DNA of 64,000 bases from Bacteroidota bacterium (GTDB taxonomy: Bacteria > Bacteroidota > Bacteroidia > Bacteroidales > DTGW01): positions 62,001 through 126,000 of the forward strand of contig JAKPQD010000164.1 of the NCBI GenBank assembly GCA_029572965.1. The letters run 5' to 3'. Below, one piece after another: positions 55,528-63,601 of the stretch. The translations under genes were made by a program, and so were the position numbers. The notes beneath the pieces were generated by a model that had not been told where the DNA came from, ran no database searches, and saw only the letters and a list, made by a program, of their open reading frames with translations. How positions within the stretch are numbered: position 1 is the stretch's first letter; each line of letters starts with the position of its first letter.

Positions 55528-57375
55528 ATGGAACAAGTTAATTATTCTGAAGATAGCATTAAAACCCTTGAGTGGAACGAGCACATCCGCCGCCGTCCGG
55601 GTATGTACATTGGTAAACTTGGCGATGGCTCTTCTCCAGATGATGGGATATATATTCTTATCAAAGAAGTCATTGATAATTCTATCGATGAGTATATGAT
55701 GGGCTATGGAAAAGAGATTGTGATTGATGTTATCGACAATGAAGTTGTTGTTCGTGACTTTGGGCGTGGTATTCCGTTGGGCAAACTTGTAGAAGTAGTT
55801 TCGCGTATGAACACCGGCGCTAAGTACGATTCTAAAACATTCCAAAAATCTGTTGGTTTGAACGGAGTAGGGGTTAAGGCTGTTAATGCACTTTCTGAAA
55901 GCTTTACTATTGAGTCTTTTCGCGAAAATATTTCTAAAAAAGTTGTATTCAACGCTGGTAACAAAGTAGAGGAATTTCCTGAAACAACCACCAGCGAGAA
56001 AAATGGCACCCGCGTTACGTTTAAGCCCGATCCTGCATTGTTTGGCAATTATCATTTTATTCAAGAATACATTGAGACTATGTTGCGCAATTATACATAT
56101 CTCAATGCCGGATTGGTAATTAAGTTTAACGGACAAGTATTTACATCGAAAAACGGGTTACTTGACCTGCTTACCGATAACATGTCTGAAGAAGGCTTGT
56201 ACCCTGTTATTCACTTAAAAGCTGAAGATATAGAGGTGGCTATTACGCACAACAATGAATATGGCGAAGATTATTTCAGCTTTGTAAACGGACAGCATAC
56301 CACCCAGGGAGGAACACACCTTCAGGCTTTTAAAGAAGCGTATGTAAAAACAATCCGTGAGTTTTATAAAAAAGAATACGAACCATCTGATATACGCGGG
56401 TCTATTGTGGCCGCAATTGCTATTCGTATCCAGGAACCCGTATTTGAGTCGCAGACTAAAACTAAGCTTGGCTCTAAAGATATGGTTGAAGGAGGAGTTT
56501 CGGTAAACAAATACATTACAGACTTTCTCAAACGCGATTTGGACAACTTCTTGCATAAAAATGCCAGCATAGCTGAAGCGTTGCAAAAAAAGATTGTCGA
56601 AAATGAAAAAGAACGTAAAGCTATCAGCGGAGTACAAAAGTTGGCCAAAGAAAGGGCCAAAAAAGCCAACCTCCACAATAAAAAGTTGCGCGATTGCCGT
56701 ATCCATCTTACCGATAAAGACGAACGCAGGCTTGAAACTACCTTGTTTATCACCGAAGGTGATTCAGCCAGCGGTTCTATTACCAAAAGCCGGGATGTTA
56801 ACACCCAGGCAGTATTTAGCCTTAGGGGAAAGCCCCTGAATACTTACGGGCTGACAAAAAAAATTGTTTACGAAAACGAAGAGTTTAACCTGCTCCAGGC
56901 TGCCCTAAATATTGAAGAAGATTACGAAAACCTGCGTTATAACAATATTGTAGTTGCCACTGATGCTGATGTGGACGGAATGCATATCCGTCTGTTGCTT
57001 ATTACGTTCTTTTTGCAGTTTTTCCCTGATTTAATACGTAAAGGCCACTTGTATATATTGCAAACACCGCTTTTTAGAGTGCGTAACAAACAAAAGACTT
57101 TCTATTGCTATGATGAAAAAGAAAAGGAAAAGGCTGTCAAGTCTCTTGGGGCAAATCCTGAGATAACCAGGTTTAAAGGCCTTGGTGAAATTTCTCCCGA
57201 CGAATTTAAGCATTTCATTGGTAAAGATATTAGGCTTGACCCTGTACGTTTACGTAAAGACGATGTAATTCATGGTTTACTTGAGTTTTATATGGGCAAG
57301 AATACCCAGGAGCGCCAGGACTTTATCATTGACAACCTAAGGTTTGAAGAAGACCTTTTAGAATTAGCCAATTAG
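55528..57375 (+). CDS. parE: DNA topoisomerase IV subunit B (ParE/GyrB type)
   Basis: GHKL ATPase of a type IIA topoisomerase: [33 protein letters not shown] and the loop [15 protein letters not shown]. The TOPRIM domain has [10 protein letters not shown] and [13 protein letters not shown], and the C-terminus has [13 protein letters not shown]. Pairs with the ParC-type gene 61 bp downstream to unlink replicated chromosomes. Assignment as topoisomerase IV rather than gyrase rests on the pairing, length (615) and neighbour architecture. A 7-8 bp tandem duplication of TTAGCCAA covers the stop codon region. Confidence 0.93.
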   Translation: MEQVNYSEDSIKTLEWNEHIRRRPGMYIGKLGDGSSPDDGIYILIKEVIDNSIDEYMMGYGKEIVIDVIDNEVVVRDFGRGIPLGKLVEVVSRMNTGAKYDSKTFQKSVGLNGVGVKAVNALSESFTIESFRENISKKVVFNAGNKVEEFPETTTSEKNGTRVTFKPDPALFGNYHFIQEYIETMLRNYTYLNAGLVIKFNGQVFTSKNGLLDLLTDNMSEEGLYPVIHLKAEDIEVAITHNNEYGEDYFSFVNGQHTTQGGTHLQAFKEAYVKTIREFYKKEYEPSDIRGSIVAAIAIRIQEPVFESQTKTKLGSKDMVEGGVSVNKYITDFLKRDLDNFLHKNASIAEALQKKIVENEKERKAISGVQKLAKERAKKANLHNKKLRDCRIHLTDKDERRLETTLFITEGDSASGSITKSRDVNTQAVFSLRGKPLNTYGLTKKIVYENEEFNLLQAALNIEEDYENLRYNNIVVATDADVDGMHIRLLLITFFLQFFPDLIRKGHLYILQTPLFRVRNKQKTFYCYDEKEKEKAVKSLGANPEITRFKGLGEISPDEFKHFIGKDIRLDPVRLRKDDVIHGLLEFYMGKNTQERQDFIIDNLRFEEDLLELAN

Positions 57376-57436
57376 CCAATTTGAAAATGAGAAAGCACTT
57401 AATATTCATTAGTCATTCGTAATTAGTAATTGACCC

Positions 57437-60109
57437 ATGTCAGACGATTTAGATAATATACCGGATCCAGAGGAGCTCGAAAACCTGCCAGACGAAACTT
57501 CTGCTGAGGCTGCCCCTGGTTCGCACTTTCAGGACAAGGTAATTCATACTACAGTTCTTGGCGGAATGTACAAGGATTGGTTTTTAGATTATGCATCTTA
57601 TGTAATCCTCGAAAGGGCTGTACCACACATTAATGATGGTTTAAAACCGGTACAACGACGTATATTCCACTCTATGCGCCGTTTAGATGACGGACGTTTC
57701 AACAAAGTAGCTAATATTATTGGCCATACTATGCAGTTTCACCCACACGGTGACGCATCTATTGGCGAAGCCCTTGTTCAGCTGGGCCAGAAAGAACTGG
57801 CTGTCGAATGTCAGGGAAACTGGGGGAATATTTTTACCGGCGACTCGGCTGCAGCTCCGCGTTACATTGAGGCTCGGCTCTCAAAGTTTGCCATGGAAGT
57901 TATTTTTAACCCTAAAACAACAGAATGGAAGCTTTCGTACGATGGCCGAAATAAAGAACCTGTCACTTTGCCAGTAAAATTCCCTTTATTACTGGCTCAG
58001 GGTGTTGAAGGTATTGCCGTAGGCCTGGCTTCAAAAATCCTTCCTCACAACTTCAATGAATTGCTTGACGCTTCTATTGCTGTATTGAAAAATGAACCAT
58101 TTACCTTGTACCCGGACTTCCCCACAGGAGGATTGGCTGATATTTCAAAGTATAATGACGGCCTTCGTGGTGGAGTTGTTAAAGTTAGGGCAAAAATCAA
58201 TAAGCTCGACAAGAAAACCCTTGTCATTAATGACATCCCTTTCGGGAAAACCACCTCAACCCTTATTGATAGCATCCTCAAGGCAAATGATAAAGGAAAG
58301 ATAAAAATACGTAAGATTGATGATAATACCGCTGAAAAAGTTGAGATTATTGTTCATTTACAGCCTGGAGTTTCGCCAGATGTTACCATTGATGCATTAT
58401 ATGCATTTACCGATTGTGAAATCTCTATTTCGCCAAACTCTTGCGTCATTGATAATGATAAACCCCGCTTTATTGGCGTAAGTGAAATATTAAGGGCCAA
58501 TACATACCGGACTTTAGAGCTTCTTCGTCAGGAACTCAATATCCGAATGGCCGAATTGCTCGAAGATTGGCATCTTTCTTCACTCGAAAAGATTTTCTTT
58601 GAAGAAAAGATCTATCGAGAGCTCGAAAAAGAAACCGAATCATGGGAACTTACTATAGATGCAATAGATAAGGCCTTTAACCCTTTCAGGCCCCGCTTTA
58701 AACGTGAGATTACCCGTGAAGACTTGCTTAAATTGACCGAGAAACCTGTAAGGCGCATTTCGCGTTTCGACATAAAGAAGGCCGATGAGCTGATTAAAGG
58801 CCTTGAAAAAGAAATGGAACAGGTGCAGTATGATCTTGATAATATTGTAACATATACCATTAATTGGTTTAAGAACCTTAAAAAAAAGTACGGAGCCGAC
58901 AAACAAAGGCTTACCGAGTTGCGTAGCTTTGAAAGTATTGAAGCTACTGCTGTTATTGCCAATAATGAAAAACTTTACATCAACAGGGCAGACGGTTTCA
59001 TTGGTACAAACCTCAAAAAAGACGAGTTCGTTTGCGATTGTTCTGATATTGACGATATACTGGTTATTCGCCGTGATGGAACTTACCTGACTACTAAAGT
59101 GGCTGAAAAAACTTTTGTGGGTAAAGATATTTTGCACGTTTCGGTATTTAAAAAAAATGATACCCGCACCATTTTTAACATCATATATTTTGATGGCGAA
59201 TCGGGTTTTTCGTATGTAAAACGCTGTGCTATCAATGGTCTCACCCGCGACAAAGAATATAACCTGACCCAGGGGACACCTTATTCAAAAATATTATACC
59301 TCACGGTAAACCCTAATGGTGAGGCTGAAACTGTTAAGGTGAAGCTAAAGCCCCGTCCGCGCCTTAAGGTGCTCGATTTGATTTTTAATTTTGCCGAATT
59401 AGCTGTTAAAGGACGTGGAGCTATTGGTAATATCCTTACCAAACATGCTATCCATAAAATTGAACTGAAAGAAAAAGGTATTTCTACAATAGGAGGAACT
59501 GCCATCTGGTTTGATAATGATACTTTCAGGCTCAATACCGATGAACGTGGCACTTATTTGGGCCAATTTATCGGAAATGACAAGATTTTGGTCCTAAACC
59601 AAAAAGGCGAGTTTTATACCACCTCGTATGAGTTGACCAACCATTTTGACGATGATATTGTTTTTATCGAAAAATATACACCAGATAAGGTTTTTTCAAT
59701 AGTATATTTTGATGCAGAGCAACAATTTTATTATGTAAAACGATGCACCTTTGAAATGTCTGAAAGACCTCAGAATTTTATCGATGATAATCCAAAATCA
59801 AAACTGATATTGCTGAGTACAGAGTTTTTTCCTCAGTTTAAGATTGATTTTGGGGGCAAACACAAAAATCGTCCTGCCGAAATTATCGATGTGGAACAGT
59901 TTATAGGAGTAAAAAGCTTTAGGGCCAAAGGACGAAGGCTTACAACTTTTGAAGTAAAAACTGTCGCCGAAATTGAACCTCTGCAGAAAGAAATACCTGT
60001 AAAACCCGATGAATCGCAAGAATTACAAAGCGGAATTGCAGATATTAAAGAAGAAGACATTTTTAAAAATACAAGCAGCGGGAAACCTATTGAGCCATCC
60101 CTTTTTTAA
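57437..60109 (+). CDS. parC: DNA topoisomerase IV subunit A (ParC type)
   Basis: Type IIA breakage-reunion subunit, 890 residues. Catalytic Tyr143 is in APRYIEARLS. Upstream landmarks are DYASYVILERAVPHINDG and MQFHPHGDASIGEALVQ. The C-terminal ~400 residues form a beta-propeller-like region with repeats ending VKRCAI and YVKRCTF. No gyrase-box QRRGGKG was noticed, which favours ParC over GyrA. The final codons and the stop lie inside a hairpin shared with the convergent gene at 60121-60573. Confidence 0.93.
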   Translation: MSDDLDNIPDPEELENLPDETSAEAAPGSHFQDKVIHTTVLGGMYKDWFLDYASYVILERAVPHINDGLKPVQRRIFHSMRRLDDGRFNKVANIIGHTMQFHPHGDASIGEALVQLGQKELAVECQGNWGNIFTGDSAAAPRYIEARLSKFAMEVIFNPKTTEWKLSYDGRNKEPVTLPVKFPLLLAQGVEGIAVGLASKILPHNFNELLDASIAVLKNEPFTLYPDFPTGGLADISKYNDGLRGGVVKVRAKINKLDKKTLVINDIPFGKTTSTLIDSILKANDKGKIKIRKIDDNTAEKVEIIVHLQPGVSPDVTIDALYAFTDCEISISPNSCVIDNDKPRFIGVSEILRANTYRTLELLRQELNIRMAELLEDWHLSSLEKIFFEEKIYRELEKETESWELTIDAIDKAFNPFRPRFKREITREDLLKLTEKPVRRISRFDIKKADELIKGLEKEMEQVQYDLDNIVTYTINWFKNLKKKYGADKQRLTELRSFESIEATAVIANNEKLYINRADGFIGTNLKKDEFVCDCSDIDDILVIRRDGTYLTTKVAEKTFVGKDILHVSVFKKNDTRTIFNIIYFDGESGFSYVKRCAINGLTRDKEYNLTQGTPYSKILYLTVNPNGEAETVKVKLKPRPRLKVLDLIFNFAELAVKGRGAIGNILTKHAIHKIELKEKGISTIGGTAIWFDNDTFRLNTDERGTYLGQFIGNDKILVLNQKGEFYTTSYELTNHFDDDIVFIEKYTPDKVFSIVYFDAEQQFYYVKRCTFEMSERPQNFIDDNPKSKLILLSTEFFPQFKIDFGGKHKNRPAEIIDVEQFIGVKSFRAKGRRLTTFEVKTVAEIEPLQKEIPVKPDESQELQSGIADIKEEDIFKNTSSGKPIEPSLF

Positions 60110-60124
60110 TGAGGGATGGCTCAA
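60090..60124. terminator. Bidirectional terminator hairpin shared by parC and the convergent gene
   Basis: TTGAGCCATCCC (60090-60101) and GGGATGGCTCAA (60113-60124) form a perfect 12 bp stem. The 11-base loop contains six T and the parC stop (60107-60109). The opposite-strand stop (60121-60123) lies in the other arm. The same DNA ends both coding regions and likely both transcripts. Confidence 0.8.
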
Positions 60125-60573
60125 GCAAAAGGTGAATTTGCTTCTTTGATAATCAAATCGTTAAATGTTACTGCTTCAATATTGTTGAACCGCACAAGCC
60201 TGTTGTATTTTTCTTCAATCTTATTTTTAAAGTTCCAGCAAACAAGTTGTCTGACGTTTATTTGGGTAGCAATGTCAAATATCGAGTATTTGTGGTTGTT
60301 GGCTACTTCAAAAAGAATATAAAATGCCTTGGTGATGGGAAATTTTATATTATGAAATAACGTGTGAGCAGTAGCAGACTCTTCGTTTTTACAGCGTGTA
60401 CAACGCCTTGAATGAGGCGTTTTGCCATCACAAAAATTGTCGTGGCCGCATTTCTTGCAGATGTAACCTTCGGTCCATTTCATCCCGGCTAACATGGCAA
60501 AGCAAGCCTCCTCGCTCTGGAAAAGCTTTTCTTTAGTTGCCTGGTCTAAATTTAAATTATCGACAATTTTCAT
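60121..60573 (-). CDS. IS1595-type transposase zinc-ribbon protein, no DDE domain
   Basis: The 150-residue product has an N-terminal zinc ribbon: four metal Cys in CKKCGHDNFC and RRCTRCK spaced as in the IS1595 transposase N-terminal domain. A helical region (NIKFPITKAFYILFEVAN, SIFDIATQINVR) follows, as found just after the ribbon in these transposases. The catalytic DDE domain is absent and no flanking inverted repeats are visible, so this is not an intact insertion element. It has its own good promoter with an internal dyad. A domesticated DNA-binding regulator is more likely than a remnant. ATG is at 60571-60573. Confidence 0.75.
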   Translation of the reverse strand: MKIVDNLNLDQATKEKLFQSEEACFAMLAGMKWTEGYICKKCGHDNFCDGKTPHSRRCTRCKNEESATAHTLFHNIKFPITKAFYILFEVANNHKYSIFDIATQINVRQLVCWNFKNKIEEKYNRLVRFNNIEAVTFNDLIIKEANSPFA

Positions 60574-60606
60574 ATTTTATACTGTTGTATTTTAACTTAT
60601 ATTGCA

Positions 60607-60638
60607 CAAAAATACTAAATAAATTTAGTGATAGCAAA
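60607..60638 (-). promoter_or_regulatory. Promoter of the zinc-ribbon gene with dyad in the spacer
   Basis: On the minus strand, -33 TTTG (60635-60638) and -7 TATTTTTG (60607-60614) are 20 bp apart, an ideal Bacteroidota pair, about 34 bp before the ATG. The inverted repeat ACTAAAT-AA-ATTTAGT (60614-60629) lies in the spacer next to the -7 box, the place where a repressor would block. From 60640 to ~60950 the sequence is AT-rich with nothing recognised. Confidence 0.65.
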
Positions 60639-60957
60639 AATATTTTTCTTAACTGACTGGTTAATTTTTTGTAAAGTGTAGATAATAATAATTTTTAGCA
60701 CTTTTTCTTTGATTGGAATAATAATGGTTGCTATATTTTTAAATAAATAAGCACTTTTGTTGCAGAAATGTTGTTTATAAATGTAAAAAACTTAATTTTT
60801 TTTGATAAAAACTTTTTTGCTTTGACCAAATTACTTTGTTTGATGTGCTTTTTGTCCCAATAACATATATTCGTTGTAAGAAGATAAAGGGATACATACC
60901 GACTCGGCTTTTGGGGATATTGATTTTGATATAAACGTAAAGCTGTAATGGGTATTG

Positions 60958-60988
60958 TTTATAAATTAAGTATTACTTAATTTATAAA
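60958..60988. promoter_or_regulatory. Perfect 15+1+15 bp palindromic operator upstream of the XRE-cupin gene
   Basis: Half-site TTTATAAATTAAGTA, one central T, then its exact reverse complement. The centre (60973) is 25 bp before a -7 box TATATTTG (60998-61005) and 50 bp before the ATG. A close copy lies at 61588-61614 before the DUF4914 gene. It is probably the binding site of the XRE protein, giving autoregulation. Confidence 0.85.
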
Positions 60989-60997
60989 ATTATTTTG

Positions 60998-61005
60998 TAT
61001 ATTTG
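60998..61005 (+). promoter_or_regulatory. -7 element TATATTTG of the XRE-cupin gene
   Basis: Exact TAnnTTTG match 18 bp before the ATG at 61023, just downstream of the palindrome, which would cover the -33 region. Confidence 0.6.
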
Positions 61006-61022
61006 CCAAAAACTTATTGTGT

Positions 61023-61574
61023 ATGAACTTAATAGGAGAAAGAATAAAGAAAAAAAGGGAGCTTTTGAAGCTGCACCTTAACGAACTGGCCGAAAAAGTT
61101 GATATTAGTCCCAGTGCTCTTTCGCAAATTGAGAAATCAAAGTCGTTTCCGTCTATTATGACGCTGAAAGCCATTGCCGATGCGTTGCATACTACTATTG
61201 GCGATTTGGTCGGCGAGAATGATTCAATGGCCAATCATCCTGTGGTTTCAAAAAGTGAAATTAAGTTTGTTGACCAGAATAACACTGGCACTATCGTTTT
61301 TTTGTTATCAAACCATGATCCCAACAAGCTTATGGATACTTATCTTGTGCGGTTTGCCAAAGCTTCTGGCATTGATGGCTTGTTTAAAACTAAGCATGGA
61401 CAGGTTTTTTGTCATGTCCTTTCGGGTGAAATCAGGTTTGACCTGGCAGATAAAAGCTATAACCTCAAACAGGGCGATAATATTTATTTTAATGCAAAAA
61501 TATCTTTTAATGCTATTAATAGTAATGATGGGCTTAGTGAATTACTGTGGGTCCAATCGCCTCCAAATTTTTAA
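61023..61574 (+). CDS. XRE-family regulator with C-terminal cupin domain
   Basis: ATG at 61023 is preferred over TTG at 61017 because the HTH begins NLIGERIKKKREL. HTH_XRE covers ~3-60 (LNELAEKVDISPSALSQIEK). The C-terminal half (~85-183) is a small cupin barrel (GQVFCHVLSGEIRFDL, LKQGDNIYFNAKISFNAIN), which usually binds a small metabolite. Proteins of this type sense amino acids, polyamines or other small ligands and typically repress. The palindromes before this gene and before the DUF4914 gene indicate that it controls both. An A/T-only hairpin overlaps its stop codon. Confidence 0.93.
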   Translation: MNLIGERIKKKRELLKLHLNELAEKVDISPSALSQIEKSKSFPSIMTLKAIADALHTTIGDLVGENDSMANHPVVSKSEIKFVDQNNTGTIVFLLSNHDPNKLMDTYLVRFAKASGIDGLFKTKHGQVFCHVLSGEIRFDLADKSYNLKQGDNIYFNAKISFNAINSNDGLSELLWVQSPPNF

Positions 61575-61587
61575 AAATTTTTTGTCA

Positions 61588-61619
61588 AATAAATTAAGTA
61601 TTACTTCATTTGTTAAGTA
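61588..61619. promoter_or_regulatory. Second copy of the XRE operator, upstream of the DUF4914 gene
   Basis: AAATTAAGTA-T-TACTTCATTT (61591-61611) repeats the core of the first palindrome with one changed base; outer bases pair partly. An extra half-site TTAAGTA lies at 61613-61619. The centre (61601) is 27 bp before a -7 box TATCTTTG (61628-61635), nearly the same geometry as at the XRE gene. Confidence 0.8.
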
Positions 61620-61627
61620 AAAATATA

Positions 61628-61635
61628 TATCTTTG
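61628..61635 (+). promoter_or_regulatory. -7 element TATCTTTG of the DUF4914-purE operon
   Basis: Exact TAnnTTTG match, 44 bp before the ATG at 61679 and directly downstream of the operator. Confidence 0.55.
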
Positions 61636-61678
61636 AAAAACTTACAATTGTTAATAATCGTTGCTAAATTCAAATATT

Positions 61679-63601
61679 ATGGAAGATTTGTTTAAAAAAC
61701 TGGAAAAGAAAAGGATTAGCTTACCTGACGATGCACTTATTATGCTGAGTGGTTGCAAATCTTATAAAACCTTTGATACAGTTAAAGAGTTGGCTTCTGC
61801 TGCTGTTGGGGGCGACCAGGCCAGTTACGAAGTCAAGTACCAGATAGAAGGGAAAGGAGAGATGACGGAGGCGATTGTTCACAGGGTAACCAACGGGATA
61901 TCGGTCAATTATACCGAGGCGTACATGCGTCGCCGTGACCCTGATACAATGGTTATTGCTGATGATTATCCCAGTGATAAAGAGCGTTTCGCTGACCGCT
62001 TTGGTTATAGTTTTGATGTTTTGCGGAAAGAGACTATAGAATGGCTTCAAAAGCAAGATTTGGCAGTGTTTTTTTATTTTGCTGGTCGCGAAAAAATAGG
62101 TTCGGGTGGTATTGCCATAGCTCCAGCTAATGCCGGTTTTTTTGCCATGGGCCTTGCTATGCTTCAAAGCATTATCCCTGTGAATGATCTTCCGGAAGAA
62201 TTTGCAATAGAATCAGCCATTTATATTGCTCCAACTTTTAGACATACCCATTTTGCCGGTAAGCAAATTGTTGTACACAAGAGGTCGGAAGGGTTGCACG
62301 AAATATTTTCTTACAACCTCTACCCCGGGCCCAGTGCCAAGAAGGGTTTGTACGGAGCCTTGCTGACAAAAGGCGAAAGAGAAGGCTGGGTAACAGCTCA
62401 CTGTTCTACGGTGCAGGTGGTTAGTCCTTATGACAATATTACCACGTTTATGCATGAGGGTGCCAGCGGTGGGGGCAAAAGTGAAATGCTCCAAAATATT
62501 GTCAGGGAAGAGAATGGTCAGGTGTTGATTGGTGAAAATACCGTCACTGGCGAAAAGAGGCTGATTAACTTTCCGTTATTCTGCTCGTTCAACCCGGTTA
62601 CGGATGATATGGCACTTTGTCACCCTTCAATACAAAAGAATAATGGTAAACTAACAGTGCTCGATGCCGAGAATGCTTGGTTTATAAGGGTGGACAGTAT
62701 CAATGATTATGGAGATGACCCTTTTCTTGAAAAACTAACTATCAAGCCTAAAGAACCATTGTTGTTCCTCAATATTAAGTCGAATCCCGAATGTACTGCG
62801 CTTATTTGGGACCATACAGAAGACAGCCCTGGTAAAAAATGTCCTAACCCAAGGGTTATTGTTCCCAGGAACATTGTTCCCAATGTTGTGGGTAAGCCTG
62901 TAACTGTTGATGTGAGAAGTTTTGGGGTGCGTACCCCGCCCTGTACCAAAGAAAACCCTACTTATGGTATTATTGGGTTGTTTCATATATTGCCCCCTGC
63001 TTTGGCTTGGTTGTGGAGGTTAGTAGCCCCAAGGGGACATGCCAATCCAAGTATCGTAGATGCTTCAGGTATGGGTAGTGAAGGTGTTGGCTCGTATTGG
63101 CCTTTTGCAACAGGAAAAATGATAACTCATGCCAATTTGCTGCTCGAACAGATTATCAATACTCCACGTATGCGTTATACCCTTGTCCCTAACCAACATA
63201 TCGGAGCCTGGAAGGTGGGTTTCAAGCCTCAGCTGCTTATGCGCGAATACCTTACCCGACGTGGTAATGCTAAGTTAAGAAGTGACCAATACCAGTATGC
63301 TCGCTGTCCATTGTTAGGCTTTGAACTGAATTACCTGACTATTGAAGGAGCCAAGATTCCTTCAAGGTTCTTACAGGTACACAAGCAGGTTGAGGTTGAA
63401 ACTTCGGGGTACGATGCCGGGGCCGAAATCTTGTATGACTTTTTCCGAAAGGAGTTGCAACAATACTTGACCCCGGAATTGTCCAATACCGGCCGAAAGA
63501 TAATTGAAGCTTGCCTGGCTGGTGCAAGCGTTGAAGAATACCTGTCTATTATTCCAATGGACTATCAATATTCATTCTTTAAAAACAGTGAAAATGAGTA
63601 A
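61679..63601 (+). CDS. DUF4914 family protein with PEPCK/HPr-kinase-like P-loop
   Basis: ATG at 61679 is chosen over TTG at 61661. The 640-residue cytoplasmic protein matches what I know as DUF4914; no function is established. It has a clear Walker A, HEGASGGGKSEML, with Lys267. Its form (GASGGGKS) is close to GLSGTGKT of ATP-dependent PEP carboxykinase and to HPr kinase P-loops. Other conserved-looking stretches: GREKIGSGGIAIAPANAGFF, LYPGPSAKKG, HANPSIVDASGMGSEGVGS, RYTLVPNQHIGAW. It may be a kinase, carboxykinase-like enzyme or ligase of a small carboxylate. The coding end overlaps the PurE-like start by 8 bp. An XRE operator copy lies upstream. Confidence 0.85.
   Translation: MEDLFKKLEKKRISLPDDALIMLSGCKSYKTFDTVKELASAAVGGDQASYEVKYQIEGKGEMTEAIVHRVTNGISVNYTEAYMRRRDPDTMVIADDYPSDKERFADRFGYSFDVLRKETIEWLQKQDLAVFFYFAGREKIGSGGIAIAPANAGFFAMGLAMLQSIIPVNDLPEEFAIESAIYIAPTFRHTHFAGKQIVVHKRSEGLHEIFSYNLYPGPSAKKGLYGALLTKGEREGWVTAHCSTVQVVSPYDNITTFMHEGASGGGKSEMLQNIVREENGQVLIGENTVTGEKRLINFPLFCSFNPVTDDMALCHPSIQKNNGKLTVLDAENAWFIRVDSINDYGDDPFLEKLTIKPKEPLLFLNIKSNPECTALIWDHTEDSPGKKCPNPRVIVPRNIVPNVVGKPVTVDVRSFGVRTPPCTKENPTYGIIGLFHILPPALAWLWRLVAPRGHANPSIVDASGMGSEGVGSYWPFATGKMITHANLLLEQIINTPRMRYTLVPNQHIGAWKVGFKPQLLMREYLTRRGNAKLRSDQYQYARCPLLGFELNYLTIEGAKIPSRFLQVHKQVEVETSGYDAGAEILYDFFRKELQQYLTPELSNTGRKIIEACLAGASVEEYLSIIPMDYQYSFFKNSENE

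Noticed and set aside
55249-56136. 295-codon open frame on the minus strand across the parE start
   Set aside because: It is antisense to the highly conserved ATPase domain of parE and its product shows no domain; an overlap shadow.
60121-60573. Complete IS1595-type insertion sequence
   Set aside because: No DDE catalytic domain, no terminal inverted repeats and no target duplication were found.
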